Source: UBA2638 sp046293135 (GTDB lineage Bacteria > Pseudomonadota > Alphaproteobacteria > Micavibrionales > Micavibrionaceae). Taken from it: 64,000 nt of DNA. The first letter of the stretch is position 1; each line of letters opens with the position of its first letter. The notes under the pieces are model-generated. The model was given only the letters and a program-made list of their open reading frames with translations, did no database searches and had not been told where the DNA came from. A program made the position numbers and the translations under genes. Positions 8,080 to 16,925 of the stretch are shown piece after piece. The DNA lies in NCBI GenBank assembly GCA_046293135.1, contig JBKBPR010000002.1:186001-250000 (forward strand). Direction: 5' to 3'.

Positions 8080-9165
8080 ATGAGCGCGCAGTCAAACAGA
8101 GCAAAAGAGCCGAAAAGCCAGATGGCAGTAAAGCCGGAAATCATGAATGAAACCATTGCCATTGCCCGCCGCGTCCTGAATGATGAAGCCAAAGCGCTTG
8201 TAGCCTTGTCCGAGAGTATCGGCGCGCCGTTCGCAGAGGCGATTGAGCGTATTCACGCCATGAAATACCCTACTAGGACTGATAAATCTGATAAAGATAT
8301 CGGCGCCCACGCCGCAGCTAGCGGGCGTTTGATCGTGGCCGGTATCGGCAAAAGCGGCCATGTTGCGCGGAAAATTGCCGCCACGCTTGCTTCAACGGGA
8401 ACGCCATCTTATTTTGTGCATCCCGGTGAAGCCAGCCACGGCGATATGGGGATGATTACCGCCAATGATATCGTGCTGATGCTTTCCAATTCCGGCGAAA
8501 ACGCAGAGCTATCCGACCTTATTCACTATACGCGCCGTTATAATATCCCGCTCATTGCCATGACGGGGCGGGCGGAAAGCTCGCTGGCGCGTCATGCTGA
8601 TATTGTGTTGCTACTGCCGCCGATGGGTGAAGCCTGCCCGAACGGTCTTGCGCCGACCACCTCAACAACGATGATGATTGCGCTCGGTGATGCGCTGGCG
8701 GTAAGTTTGCTGGAAAAAATGAACCTCACCCCCGATCAATATAAAGTCTTCCATCCTGGCGGAAAATTGGGACAAAAACTGATGAGCGTCGCCGAGTTGA
8801 TGATCCCTTATGATCGCCTGCCGCTGATTTCCGAGAAAGCGCAAATGGGCGAAGCGATTGTGGTTATGACGGAAAAAAATCTCGGCAGCGTGTTAATTCT
8901 CGATGATACAGGCGCACTTTTGGGGATTATTACCGATGGTGATCTGAAGCGACACATGGCGCCCGATCTCCTCGAAAAACTGGTCACCGCGATCATGAGC
9001 AAAAGCCCGATGACAATTCGTGATGATATTCTGGCCGTGCGCGCGCTTGATATCATGACCAAAGACCCGAAACGATATTTGACCAGCCTTGTTGTTACAG
9101 ATGCGCAAGGCAAGCTCAGCGGTATGATCCGCTTGCAAGACTGCCTGCAGGCGGGACTTGCCTAA
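8080..9165 (+). CDS. kdsD: D-arabinose 5-phosphate isomerase (KdsD/KpsF)
   Basis: Converts ribulose 5-phosphate to arabinose 5-phosphate, the first step to Kdo for lipopolysaccharide. The 361-residue product has the KpsF/GutQ layout: an N-terminal SIS sugar-isomerase domain (GRLIVAGIGKSGHVARKIA, then STGTPSYFVHPGEASHGDMG, then LSNSGENAELSDL) and two C-terminal CBS domains (from about 230). The conserved ALGDALAVSLLE helix and the FHPGG-KLG motif are present. It is followed by lptC, lptA and lptB, the normal alphaproteobacterial order, so Kdo supply and LPS transport are linked. Confidence 0.95.
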   Translation: MSAQSNRAKEPKSQMAVKPEIMNETIAIARRVLNDEAKALVALSESIGAPFAEAIERIHAMKYPTRTDKSDKDIGAHAAASGRLIVAGIGKSGHVARKIAATLASTGTPSYFVHPGEASHGDMGMITANDIVLMLSNSGENAELSDLIHYTRRYNIPLIAMTGRAESSLARHADIVLLLPPMGEACPNGLAPTTSTTMMIALGDALAVSLLEKMNLTPDQYKVFHPGGKLGQKLMSVAELMIPYDRLPLISEKAQMGEAIVVMTEKNLGSVLILDDTGALLGIITDGDLKRHMAPDLLEKLVTAIMSKSPMTIRDDILAVRALDIMTKDPKRYLTSLVVTDAQGKLSGMIRLQDCLQAGLA

Positions 9166-9192
9166 GGCGGGGCTTCCCCTTAAGCTGCTTTT

Positions 9193-9924
9193 ATGATGAG
9201 CGATTCTCACGATCAAAATTCACAAAACCAATCCGCGCAAGAGGCCGAAGCCCGCATTGAGCGCCTTGGCCGTTTTACCACGCCACAAGGGGAACATAAC
9301 CGCACATACAGCGAGACGTACAGCCTCGTAATTAGCCGCCTGCGGCTGGTCTTGCCGATTGTTGCCTTTGCAATTATTGCCGCGCTGCTGAGCTGGCCTT
9401 CCATGGATAAAAACGCGCTCATTCTTGAGCCGGAGCAGCGGGATTCGCTCAACACCGTGCGCAAGAACGAATTGACCAATCCTCGCTTTGAAAGTGTGGA
9501 CAGCAAAAACCAACCCTATACGATCATTGCCGACCGCGCCGCGCAGGATGATAGCAATGCCGATGTGATTATCCTGAGCGCCCCCGTCGCCGATATGCAA
9601 TTGCAATCGGGCAACTGGATTGCGTTGCGGGCGACCACCGGGTTTTATAATCAAACTGAACAAACAATGGATCTTCGTGAAGACGTTCATCTTTATCATG
9701 ATACTGGCTATGAAATGACAATGGCGCAGTTGGGCATTGATATGCGAGAAAGCATCGTGCAAACCCAAAGCGCCGTAAGCGGGCACGGCCCTGCTGGAAC
9801 GCTGGAGGCTGAGAATGGGCTGCATCTGGATAACAAATCCAGCATTCTGACCTTTCACGGCCCTACAAAGCTGGTCTTGAAAGAGAGCGGCAAGGCCTTG
9901 AGCGGGTTGGGCAGAGCGCCATGA
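9193..9924 (+). CDS. lptC: LPS export protein LptC
   Basis: LptC anchors the periplasmic LPS bridge to the LptBFG transporter. The 243-residue product has a cytoplasmic N-terminal stretch of about 50 residues, one membrane helix (LVLPIVAFAIIAALLSWP) and a periplasmic beta-jellyroll. The domain contains NPRFESVDSKNQPYTIIADRA, DVIILSAPVADMQL, and WIALRATTGFYNQTEQTMDLREDVHLYH, the LptC/YrbK pattern of stacked strands. It lies between kdsD and lptA, as expected. Confidence 0.9.
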   Translation: MMSDSHDQNSQNQSAQEAEARIERLGRFTTPQGEHNRTYSETYSLVISRLRLVLPIVAFAIIAALLSWPSMDKNALILEPEQRDSLNTVRKNELTNPRFESVDSKNQPYTIIADRAAQDDSNADVIILSAPVADMQLQSGNWIALRATTGFYNQTEQTMDLREDVHLYHDTGYEMTMAQLGIDMRESIVQTQSAVSGHGPAGTLEAENGLHLDNKSSILTFHGPTKLVLKESGKALSGLGRAP

Positions 9925-10004
9925 TATGAATGGGTTTTGGCTGCAGAACTCGCCTCGGAACGATAAGAATTGGATATAAAAATACAGATGAAAGTCTAAA
10001 CAGC

Positions 10005-10853
10005 ATGAGAAAATTATTATCCTCCGCTTTGGTGATCGGGTTTTTGACGTTCGGCTCTGTGTACGTCTCTACAAACGTACAAGCACAGCAGCTCACAAGC
10101 CCCGACGCAGCAGGCACAATGGGCAATAACTCATCCGATCCGCTGGAAATTACAGCCGATGGCACGCTGGAGTGGCACCGCGATGCGAATAAATTTATCG
10201 CCACCAAAAACGCAATCGCCAAGCAAGGCGAGGTGTCTTTGGCGGGTGAAAAGCTTACGGCGCTCTATCGCAGCGTGGCGGGGAATAATTTTGACCTGCA
10301 CACCATTCAGGCCGAAGATGATGTCCGCATCCAATCGCGCGACACTGTCGCCCATGGCGACAAGGCCGATTATGATATTATCAAGGGCTATGCCGAAATG
10401 ACGGGTAGTGACTTGCGTCTGATCTCGCCCGATCAAACCGTTACGGCGCAAGACAAATTCGAATATTGGACGGAAGATGGACGTTTGATCGCGATTGGGA
10501 ACGCTAAAATTACCCGCAGAAACGAACGCGGCGAAATCAACACGCTGCAAGCCGACCGCCTGACCGCCTTTATGAAAGACAACGCCCAAGGACAGCGCGT
10601 TCTGGAGCGGCTGGAGGCTGATGGCAATGTCATCATCACCACCCCGACCGAAACGCTGACCGGCAATCGCGGAGTTTATCTGGCCAGCACAAATATTGCG
10701 GAGATTACCGGAAACGTGACTATCCGCCGCGGCCCCAATGTGCTGGAAGGGACAAAGGCCGATGTCAATTTAAACACCAATATCAGCCGCATGTTCGGCG
10801 GCGGCGATGCACTTACACGCGTACGGGGCGTGTTTTACCCCTCAAGCCGTTAG
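10005..10853 (+). CDS. lptA: LPS transport periplasmic protein LptA
   Basis: LptA forms the periplasmic filament that carries LPS to LptD. The ATG at 10005 gives a proper signal peptide (MRKLLSSALVIGFLTFGSV..., cleavage after VQA). The open frame upstream to 9930 has no such feature and is rejected. The mature part is an OstA-type beta-jellyroll with the marks DPLEITADGTLEWHRD, GDKADYDIIKGYAEMTG, and the VTIRRGPNVLEGTKADVNL strand near the end. At about 282 residues it is longer than E. coli LptA (185) because of a longer N-terminus and an additional strand set, common in this class. The gap to lptB is 113 bases. Confidence 0.9.
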   Translation: MRKLLSSALVIGFLTFGSVYVSTNVQAQQLTSPDAAGTMGNNSSDPLEITADGTLEWHRDANKFIATKNAIAKQGEVSLAGEKLTALYRSVAGNNFDLHTIQAEDDVRIQSRDTVAHGDKADYDIIKGYAEMTGSDLRLISPDQTVTAQDKFEYWTEDGRLIAIGNAKITRRNERGEINTLQADRLTAFMKDNAQGQRVLERLEADGNVIITTPTETLTGNRGVYLASTNIAEITGNVTIRRGPNVLEGTKADVNLNTNISRMFGGGDALTRVRGVFYPSSR

Positions 10854-10966
10854 AAACACGAAAAAATACGATTGACTTACCGCCCGATCCACACAATTTG
10901 ATGGACGGAAGATGGCCGAAGATGCTAGTCTTCCCATAAGAATTTTTAATGATATATAAGATTTGA

Positions 10967-11728
10967 ATGCTGACATTCCCGAAAAATCCGCGCATCAAGG
11001 AAGTCCCGAAGGGGCTTTGCGCCGTGCATTTGTCCAAAAGCTATAAAAAACGTCCCGTTTTGCGGGATGTCAGCGTGTCAATCCAGCGCGGTGAGGCTGT
11101 GGCTCTGCTTGGCCCGAACGGCGCTGGAAAGACTACCAGCTTTTACATCATTATGGGTCTGATCGGCGCGGATGGCGGCTATATCAAGCTGGACGGGCAA
11201 GACATTACCAACCTGCCGATGTATCGCCGCGCGCGGCTTGGCATTGGCTATCTACCACAAGAAAGCTCGATCTTTCGCGGGTTGAATGTTGAAGGCAATA
11301 TCCGCGCCGTGATCGAAGCACAGCCGCTCGAAAAGGACGATCAAGAAATGCTGCTTGAGGATCTGATGGCCGAATTTCGGATTGAGCATTTGAGACGTAC
11401 ACCTGCCCTTGCCCTTTCCGGCGGGGAGCGTCGACGCGTCGAAATTGCCCGCGCTTTGGCGGCGCGGCCTGATTTCATCTTGCTTGATGAGCCACTGGCG
11501 GGGATCGACCCGATTGCGGTCAGTGATATTCGCACGTTGATTTCACAGCTTAAAACCCGCGGTATCGGCGTGCTGATTACCGATCACAATGTCCGCGATT
11601 GCTTAGGCATTGTTGACCGCGCCTATATTTTGCATGACGGGAAAGTGTTGATGGAAGGCACGCCCGATGAAATCGTCAATCACAAAGACGTGCGGCGCGT
11701 TTATCTCGGCGAAAAATTCAGCCTTTAA
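10967..11728 (+). CDS. lptB: LPS export ABC transporter ATPase LptB
   Basis: The ATPase of the LptBFG transporter. The 253-residue product has Walker A (GPNGAGKTTSFYIIMGL), a Q-loop (YLPQESSIFRGL), the ABC signature (LSGGERRRVEIARAL), Walker B (FILLDEPLAGIDP) and the H-loop histidine (ITDHNVRD). DEPLAGIDP and the closing ...VRRVYLGEKF are characteristic of LptB. The ATG at 10967 starts 14-17 residues before the ABC core. It is followed by rpoN, the standard lptB-rpoN linkage. Confidence 0.96.
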   Translation: MLTFPKNPRIKEVPKGLCAVHLSKSYKKRPVLRDVSVSIQRGEAVALLGPNGAGKTTSFYIIMGLIGADGGYIKLDGQDITNLPMYRRARLGIGYLPQESSIFRGLNVEGNIRAVIEAQPLEKDDQEMLLEDLMAEFRIEHLRRTPALALSGGERRRVEIARALAARPDFILLDEPLAGIDPIAVSDIRTLISQLKTRGIGVLITDHNVRDCLGIVDRAYILHDGKVLMEGTPDEIVNHKDVRRVYLGEKFSL

Positions 11729-11844
11729 GTTCTTGTTTGTCTGATCCAAAGCCAAATTAAAATCCCAAACGACCTGAAATACAGGCAAAGCCCATCTGAT
11801 TTTTCTGGCAGAAGTTTTTAATTTTTCATGCTAGAATCACCTTT

Positions 11845-13365
11845 ATGAACAAGATCACCCAATCCCTTGATCTCCGCCAGTCCCAAAGCCTTGTGATGAC
11901 GCCGCAGCTACAGCAGGCGATCAAACTGCTGCAGCTCAACAATATGGAGCTGAGCGAATTTATCGAAGAGGAGCTGGAGCGCAACCCTCTACTCGAAAAG
12001 GATGACACCCCGCTTGATAGCGACGGCGAAAGTCCGTCTGATAGTATAGATAGCGCGGCGGCGAACAGTACGGGCGATGATAACTCTGCCGTTTCCAATG
12101 ATCGCAACAGAGAGGGTGATGAGAGTGATTTTGCGTCTGGCAGCCACGATGATATGGGGGATACTGGCGGCGCGGAGAGCGATTTTGATGCGGGCGTGGC
12201 GGCAATCGGCGCGGGTGGTTCGAGCAAATTCGATGATCCTGAGCTGTCCTTTGAAAACCGTCTGACTGAGGAAAAATCTTTACGCGAATATTTGCAAGAC
12301 CAGCTCTATTTGAGCGTCGATGATGGCCGTGACCGCATGATCGGGGCGATGATGATCGATCAGCTTGACGAAAACGGCTATTTGCGCGACACGCCGCTTG
12401 AGCTGGCCGAAAAATTCGGCTGTAAAGCTGAGCGCGTTGAGCGGTTATTACAGATTTGCCGCGGTTTTGATCCGACGGGCGTTTTTGCCGCTGATCTCAA
12501 AGACTGCCTCGCGCTACAGCTTGAGGAAAGAGGTACGCTCGATACGTACATGCGTACACTGCTCGATAATCTGGAGCTGATTGCGCGATTCGAGCATAAA
12601 AAGCTCGCCGATCTGTGCGGGGTCAATGAAACATTTCTGGGCGATATGATCGGTGAGTTGCGCGCCTGTAACCCCAAGCCCGCCGCACAATTCGAACATC
12701 TGGTCGTGCAAACGGCTATTCCAGACGTGTTGATGAAACGCTTGCCGCGCAATCTGGGTGGGGGCTGGCGGGTTGAGCTCAATCATGAAACATTGCCGCG
12801 TGTGCTTATCAATCAGGATTACTATGCCGAGATCAAGAGCGCATCAGGCAATGATAAGGCTTCGAAAGAATATATCACCACACAAATGAACAATGCGAGC
12901 TGGCTGATCAAGGCGATGGATCAGCGCGCCAAAACGATTTTGCGGGTGGCCAGTGAAATTATTGAAGAACAAGACGCGTTTTTTAATTACGGTATTGAGT
13001 TCCTGCGGCCGATGAAACTCGCCGATATTGCCGAGAAAATTGATATGCATGAAAGTACGGTGTCACGGGTGACAACGAATAAATATATCGGCACGCCGCG
13101 CGGGATTTTCGAGTTGAAATTCTTTTTCACCACAGGGGTCGGCGGCGAGGATGGCGGTTTGGCGCATAGCTCCGAGGCTATTAAGGCCAAAATCAAAAAC
13201 CTGATTGATGCGGAAAATCCGAAAAAGATCCTCTCCGATGACAAAATTGTTGAATTGCTCAAGGCTGAGGGAATTGATATCGCCCGCCGTACCGTCGCCA
13301 AATACAGGGAGGCGATGCATATCGGCTCATCAGTGGAACGCCGCCGTCAAAAGGCTTTTAAATAG
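11845..13365 (+). CDS. rpoN: RNA polymerase sigma-54 factor RpoN
   Basis: Sigma-54 of 506 residues. Region I is the Q- and L-rich start (LDLRQSQSLVMTPQLQQAIKLLQ), which inhibits open complexes until an enhancer-binding protein acts. Region II is an acidic, low-complexity linker (about 50-130). Region III holds the core-binding domain, the helix-turn-helix (IAEKIDMHESTVSRVTTNKYIGTPRG) and the RpoN box (ARRTVAKYREA) that reads the -24 element. All parts are intact. The usual rpoN-hpf-ptsN order is kept only as far as hpf; ptsN is absent. Confidence 0.97.
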   Translation: MNKITQSLDLRQSQSLVMTPQLQQAIKLLQLNNMELSEFIEEELERNPLLEKDDTPLDSDGESPSDSIDSAAANSTGDDNSAVSNDRNREGDESDFASGSHDDMGDTGGAESDFDAGVAAIGAGGSSKFDDPELSFENRLTEEKSLREYLQDQLYLSVDDGRDRMIGAMMIDQLDENGYLRDTPLELAEKFGCKAERVERLLQICRGFDPTGVFAADLKDCLALQLEERGTLDTYMRTLLDNLELIARFEHKKLADLCGVNETFLGDMIGELRACNPKPAAQFEHLVVQTAIPDVLMKRLPRNLGGGWRVELNHETLPRVLINQDYYAEIKSASGNDKASKEYITTQMNNASWLIKAMDQRAKTILRVASEIIEEQDAFFNYGIEFLRPMKLADIAEKIDMHESTVSRVTTNKYIGTPRGIFELKFFFTTGVGGEDGGLAHSSEAIKAKIKNLIDAENPKKILSDDKIVELLKAEGIDIARRTVAKYREAMHIGSSVERRRQKAFK

Positions 13366-13390
13366 GATAAAGCGTTTCTTTCGTAAGCCA

Positions 13391-13424
13391 TTAAGCCGCG
13401 CTTAAAGCATTAATTTTTTCTTAA
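13391..13424 (+). promoter_or_regulatory. Two tandem CtrA-type boxes (TTAA-N7-TTAA)
   Basis: Two perfect TTAA-N7-TTAA sequences lie at 13391-13405 and 13410-13424, 19 bases apart from start to start, between rpoN and hpf. This is the recognition pattern of the alphaproteobacterial cell-cycle regulator CtrA. They end 41 bases before a good -35 element for hpf. About one such match is expected by chance in 64 kb, so the tandem, intergenic placement is what makes them noteworthy. Confidence 0.45.
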
Positions 13425-13465
13425 TATGTATCGCCTAAGATGAAAGATGTGCCAATCGGTTTGCC

Positions 13466-13494
13466 TTGAAAAAGCAGGGGTTTGGTACTATATT
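13466..13494 (+). promoter_or_regulatory. Sigma-70-type promoter for hpf
   Basis: TTGAAA (13466-13471), a 17-base spacer and TATATT (13489-13494) form a near-consensus promoter. The hpf ATG lies 37 bases after the -10, with AGGA at 13517-13520 as ribosome-binding site. hpf can therefore be expressed independently of rpoN. Confidence 0.6.
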
Positions 13495-13530
13495 TTTTAT
13501 ATATTCACAAAAACACAGGATCAGATAATC

Positions 13531-14154
13531 ATGGAACTTGAAATTAACGGCAAGCAAATCGATGTCGGAGACGCTCTGCGCGAGCATATTGAGAATAAAC
13601 TGCACGAAATTGACCAGAAATACTTCAATCACGCCACATCGGCCACAGTCACACTGGCGAAAGAAGGCCACGGTCACGGCGTTTTCAAGGTCACAATATC
13701 TTACCTTGTGTCCAAGGGTATTTTAATCAATACCGAGGCCGAAGCCGGCGACCCATATGGCGCTTTTGATGCGGCTGCTGAAAAAGCCGCCAAGCGCCTG
13801 CGCCGTAACAAGAAAAAGCTGCGTGACCACCACGCCCGCTCTGAAAAAACACCTGAATCAGAAAACCTCAAAGCGCAGAACTACACTCTAGCAATTGAAG
13901 AGATCAACGAAGCCGAAGAGCAAGACAATCATGATGAGGTGTCGGGCGCAGATGAGCCTCTGGTAATTGCCGAAATGACAACAACGATTGAAACAATTAC
14001 AGTGTCCGGCGCGGTCATGCGGCTTGATCTGTCCGGCGAGAACGCCCTGTTGTTCCGCAATGCGCAAACACAGGAGCTGAATATGATCTATCGCCGAAGC
14101 GATGGAAATATCGGCTGGATCGACCCCAGCATTAAAAAAAATAAAGCGGCTTAA
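13531..14154 (+). CDS. hpf: Ribosome hibernation promoting factor, long form
   Basis: Long-form HPF dimerises 70S ribosomes into inactive 100S particles in stationary phase. The 207-residue product has the N-terminal HPF/RaiA domain (MELEINGKQIDVGDALREHIENKLHEI; ...DPYGAFDAAAEKAAKRLRRNKKKLRDHH), a variable acidic linker, and the C-terminal dimerisation domain with NALLFRNAQTQELNMIYRRSDGNIGWIDP. The ATG at 13531 is chosen because the domain begins there and a promoter fits upstream; the frame is open to 13447 without support. The stop codon lies in the loop of the downstream terminator. Confidence 0.95.
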   Translation: MELEINGKQIDVGDALREHIENKLHEIDQKYFNHATSATVTLAKEGHGHGVFKVTISYLVSKGILINTEAEAGDPYGAFDAAAEKAAKRLRRNKKKLRDHHARSEKTPESENLKAQNYTLAIEEINEAEEQDNHDEVSGADEPLVIAEMTTTIETITVSGAVMRLDLSGENALLFRNAQTQELNMIYRRSDGNIGWIDPSIKKNKAA

Positions 14155-14170
14155 CAGCCGCTTTTCTTCT
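14144..14170 (+). terminator. Intrinsic terminator overlapping the hpf stop codon
   Basis: AAGCGGC (14144-14150), a 6-base loop TTAACA containing the hpf TAA, and GCCGCTT (14157-14163) followed by TTCTTCT. The stem is perfect and short; the T-run is interrupted. Confidence 0.6.
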
Positions 14171-14250
14171 ATATACCTTACATACAAAAACCTGCTTTTC
14201 TCTTACGCTTGAGAGTGATAGACTGTTATAAATTTTGGTAGTTTGCTCCT

Positions 14251-14661
14251 ATGAAACCTATATATTTCTTTATATTTATATTTTTTGTGCCGGCCTTATG
14301 TTCGCTACTGCACGATTTCTATCTATTTTATCTCGCGCAAGGTCAGCAACTTAATCCTGATCTTTTCACAAAACTTTATACAGAAGACCGTCCCGGCAGA
14401 GTATTTGAATTTGCGGCTATCGGATTTATCTGGTTGCAATATTCACCTGAAAGCTACAAGGGAATGTCTGATTCTATGACCGCACAGGAATGGTCTGAGG
14501 TTCAGGAATATTTAAAACTCTCTTTAACCATTATTTTGGCACAGTTTGGCGCTATATTGACCGCTATTGCCATTGGTGTTAAAGCCGCGATGCATTTCAA
14601 ACAAACATCAAAAAAAGTCAGCCGCCTGAAAAAAGCGCGCATCAACCGCGGCGAACAGTAA
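14251..14661 (+). CDS. Small two-helix membrane protein, unknown
   Basis: A 136-residue protein with an N-terminal membrane segment (IYFFIFIFFVPALCSLLHDFYLFYL) and a second near the C-terminus (LSLTIILAQFGAILTAIAIGVKA), ending in a basic tail (KKVSRLKKARINRG). The middle is soluble and contains an acidic PESYKGMSDSMTAQEWSEVQEY stretch. It occupies the position where ptsN normally follows hpf but is not related to it. I recognise no family. Codon use is like that of its neighbours apart from the AT-rich start. Confidence 0.6.
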   Translation: MKPIYFFIFIFFVPALCSLLHDFYLFYLAQGQQLNPDLFTKLYTEDRPGRVFEFAAIGFIWLQYSPESYKGMSDSMTAQEWSEVQEYLKLSLTIILAQFGAILTAIAIGVKAAMHFKQTSKKVSRLKKARINRGEQ

Positions 14662-14670
14662 CTTTCAACC

Positions 14671-15465
14671 TTAAAGCATATTTCCTGTTTGAATATTTGG
14701 TGGGTTACTCAAGCCGATCAACTCACGATTGATAATTTCTAAATCTTCCGGCCTTGAGAGACGATGATCGCCATCATCAATCAAGACAATCTCGATATCC
14801 GCTTTCGGAAAGACAGCCTGGATCTTTGAGGTTGTTTCCCACGGTACATCAGGATCTTGCACACCTTGCACAAACACCATCGGAATATCCAGACTATGCG
14901 TACGGTCTAAAATGAAATTGTTTTTTGCATCGTCAAACAACGCTTTGGTTAGAATATAAGGCTCATCGCTGTATTCATTCGGCACGGCAATATAGCCCTG
15001 CTTGGCGATTTCAGCGCGCTGCTCATCAGATAGGCTACTTGCCCACATATCCTTTGTGAAGTCGGGCGCTGCGGCTATTCCGATCAATCCCGTAAGTTTC
15101 TGCGGGCGCTCCAATGCCAACAATAGGGATATCCAACCACCCATTGACGAGCCAACGAGGATAACGCGCTGCGGATTGATATGATCAAGTATCGAAGCCG
15201 CATCCTCTTTCCAGATACCAATTGTGCCATCCTTAAATGAACCGTCTGATTCGCCGTGGCCGGAATAATCAAAGCGGATAAACCCCTGCCCGCGCGCTTT
15301 GCACTGTTCTTCGAGATATCCAGCCTTCGTTCCAGCCATATCGGAGTTAAAACCACCCAAAAACATGACTATTGGCGCATTTTCGCCTTTGGTTCCGGAA
15401 AGCGGAGGGGTATAGCAATACGCTAGATTCGGCTTATTGCTGCGTTTTAAAAACTCTATGTTCAT
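14671..15465 (-). CDS. Alpha/beta hydrolase (ABHD10-like esterase or thioesterase)
   Basis: A 264-residue serine hydrolase. The oxyanion region (MFLGGFNSDMAGTKA), the nucleophile elbow GSSMGGW, an acidic residue after VFVQGVQDPDVPW and the catalytic histidine in DDGDHRLSRPEDL form a complete triad. The FDYSGHGESDG motif is typical of the group containing mitochondrial ABHD10. The ATG at 15465 is chosen because GGGAG sits at a suitable distance upstream; the possible TTG at 15480 lies on that Shine-Dalgarno. The substrate is unknown; a short-chain ester or acyl-thioester is likely for the family. It converges on the small membrane-protein gene. Confidence 0.8.
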   Translation of the reverse strand: MNIEFLKRSNKPNLAYCYTPPLSGTKGENAPIVMFLGGFNSDMAGTKAGYLEEQCKARGQGFIRFDYSGHGESDGSFKDGTIGIWKEDAASILDHINPQRVILVGSSMGGWISLLLALERPQKLTGLIGIAAAPDFTKDMWASSLSDEQRAEIAKQGYIAVPNEYSDEPYILTKALFDDAKNNFILDRTHSLDIPMVFVQGVQDPDVPWETTSKIQAVFPKADIEIVLIDDGDHRLSRPEDLEIINRELIGLSNPPNIQTGNML

Positions 15466-15646
15466 CAAATATACTCCCAAAAATCATACGGTGTAAAAGC
15501 GGGGTTTGCTTGCACTACGGGCTTTGAGAGATTATAGATAAAACTCAGGCTGTTTGAAACCTTTCAATAACCAATGGCCAAGATTTATCATCACTGCCGC
15601 TAATGAGATTAGCGGTAAGTGGTCGAATAAAGGATCTATAAAAGAT

Positions 15647-16891
15647 ATGATGACCACGATACGTCAACAACCTGTAGTGATGCAGATCATTCCCGCCTTG
15701 GGCGCGGGAGGGGCGGAACAAGGCTGTATTGATATTGCAGCCGAACTCGTGCAGGCAGGCGTTAAGGCCATTGTCGTATCAAGTGGCGGGCCACGTGTGG
15801 TTGAATTAACCCGTTCCGGCGCTATTCATGTCGAGCTTCCCGTTCACAGCAAAAACCCGATTACCATGGCGCTGAATATTCGCCGCCTGCGCAAGCTCAT
15901 TACGCGCTATGGCGTGAATATCGTCCATGCCCGCAGCCGCGCTCCGGCTTGGAGTGCGCTCAAGGCCTGCGAAGGCACTGCCGCGCATTTTATGACCACC
16001 TGCCATGCGCCGTATAACATTCACGCCAATCGATTCAAAAAATTCTATAACAGCTCTATCGCCAAGGGGGAGCGCGTTATTGCGATTTCGCAATTCGTCA
16101 AACGCTATCTCATGGAAAACTATGAGATTAAAGAAGACGTGATTCGGCTTGTGCCGCGCGGCATTGCTCTGGAGCGCTTTCACCCGACTTTGGTCACACC
16201 GCATCGTTTGATCAATGTCGCACAAAACTGGCGTATTCCCGATGGGGCGAATATCATTATGCTTCCTGGCCGTTTAACGCGCTGGAAGGGCCATCATGTG
16301 TTGATCGAGGCGATGGCCATGCTCGGGCGCGATGATGTATTTTGCGTGATGATCGGGGACGATCAAGGGCGCACCCAATACCGCACTGAACTTGAAGAAC
16401 TGATCCAGTCGAAAAATCTCGGCGGCAAGGTGCGGATTGTGCCGCATTGTAACGATATGCCCGCCGCTTATATGCTGGCCAGCCTTGTGGTTTGCCCCTC
16501 CACAGATCCTGAGGGCTTTGGCCGTGTCCCCGTTGAAGCGCAGGCTATGGGGCGGCCCATCATTGCTTCGGATCACGGTGGTGCACAGGAAACCATTATA
16601 CGCGGTGATACAGGCTGGCTTGTGAAGCCCGGTGATGCGAAGGAATTGGCCAGCGCCATTCAAGAGGTTTTGGGGCTTACACTCAATCAGAGGTCAATCC
16701 TCGCTACCCGCTCCATGACTCATATCGCCAATCATTTCACCCGCGAGCAAATGATGGATAAAACACTTGATGTCTATGCCGAATTGCTGCGCGATGAAAT
16801 GATTACTCCGCGCACTATGGTCGATCATTCACACCGTGAATTTCACATCCAAAGCCACCATACGCGCAATCATTCGGTTGCGGCTGAATAA
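15647..16891 (+). CDS. Glycosyltransferase family 4 protein
   Basis: A GT-B fold glycosyltransferase of about 414 residues. It begins with VVMQIIPALGAGGAEQGCIDIAAEL, the acceptor-side glycine-rich loop of GT4 enzymes, and carries GLY-type donor motifs: LPGRLTRWKGHHVLIEAMA, then the E-x7-E pair in STDPEGFGRVPVEAQAMGRPIIASDHGGAQE. The start is set at the ATG at 15647 (next ATG 15650), preceded by AGGA; the frame is open from a TTG at 15554 but that part is not conserved in style. The donor and acceptor sugars are unknown. A GT9 gene follows 34 bases later, so the pair probably builds part of an LPS core or other surface glycan. Confidence 0.88.
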   Translation: MMTTIRQQPVVMQIIPALGAGGAEQGCIDIAAELVQAGVKAIVVSSGGPRVVELTRSGAIHVELPVHSKNPITMALNIRRLRKLITRYGVNIVHARSRAPAWSALKACEGTAAHFMTTCHAPYNIHANRFKKFYNSSIAKGERVIAISQFVKRYLMENYEIKEDVIRLVPRGIALERFHPTLVTPHRLINVAQNWRIPDGANIIMLPGRLTRWKGHHVLIEAMAMLGRDDVFCVMIGDDQGRTQYRTELEELIQSKNLGGKVRIVPHCNDMPAAYMLASLVVCPSTDPEGFGRVPVEAQAMGRPIIASDHGGAQETIIRGDTGWLVKPGDAKELASAIQEVLGLTLNQRSILATRSMTHIANHFTREQMMDKTLDVYAELLRDEMITPRTMVDHSHREFHIQSHHTRNHSVAAE

Positions 16892-16925
16892 GGTAGAAAA
16901 AAGAAAAATCAGGTCAAACCAAACT

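Noticed and set aside
13481..13495. Sigma-54 (-24/-12) promoter before hpf
   Set aside because: TGGTAC is followed by T-runs, without the GC at -12; the sigma-70 pattern in the same place is much better.
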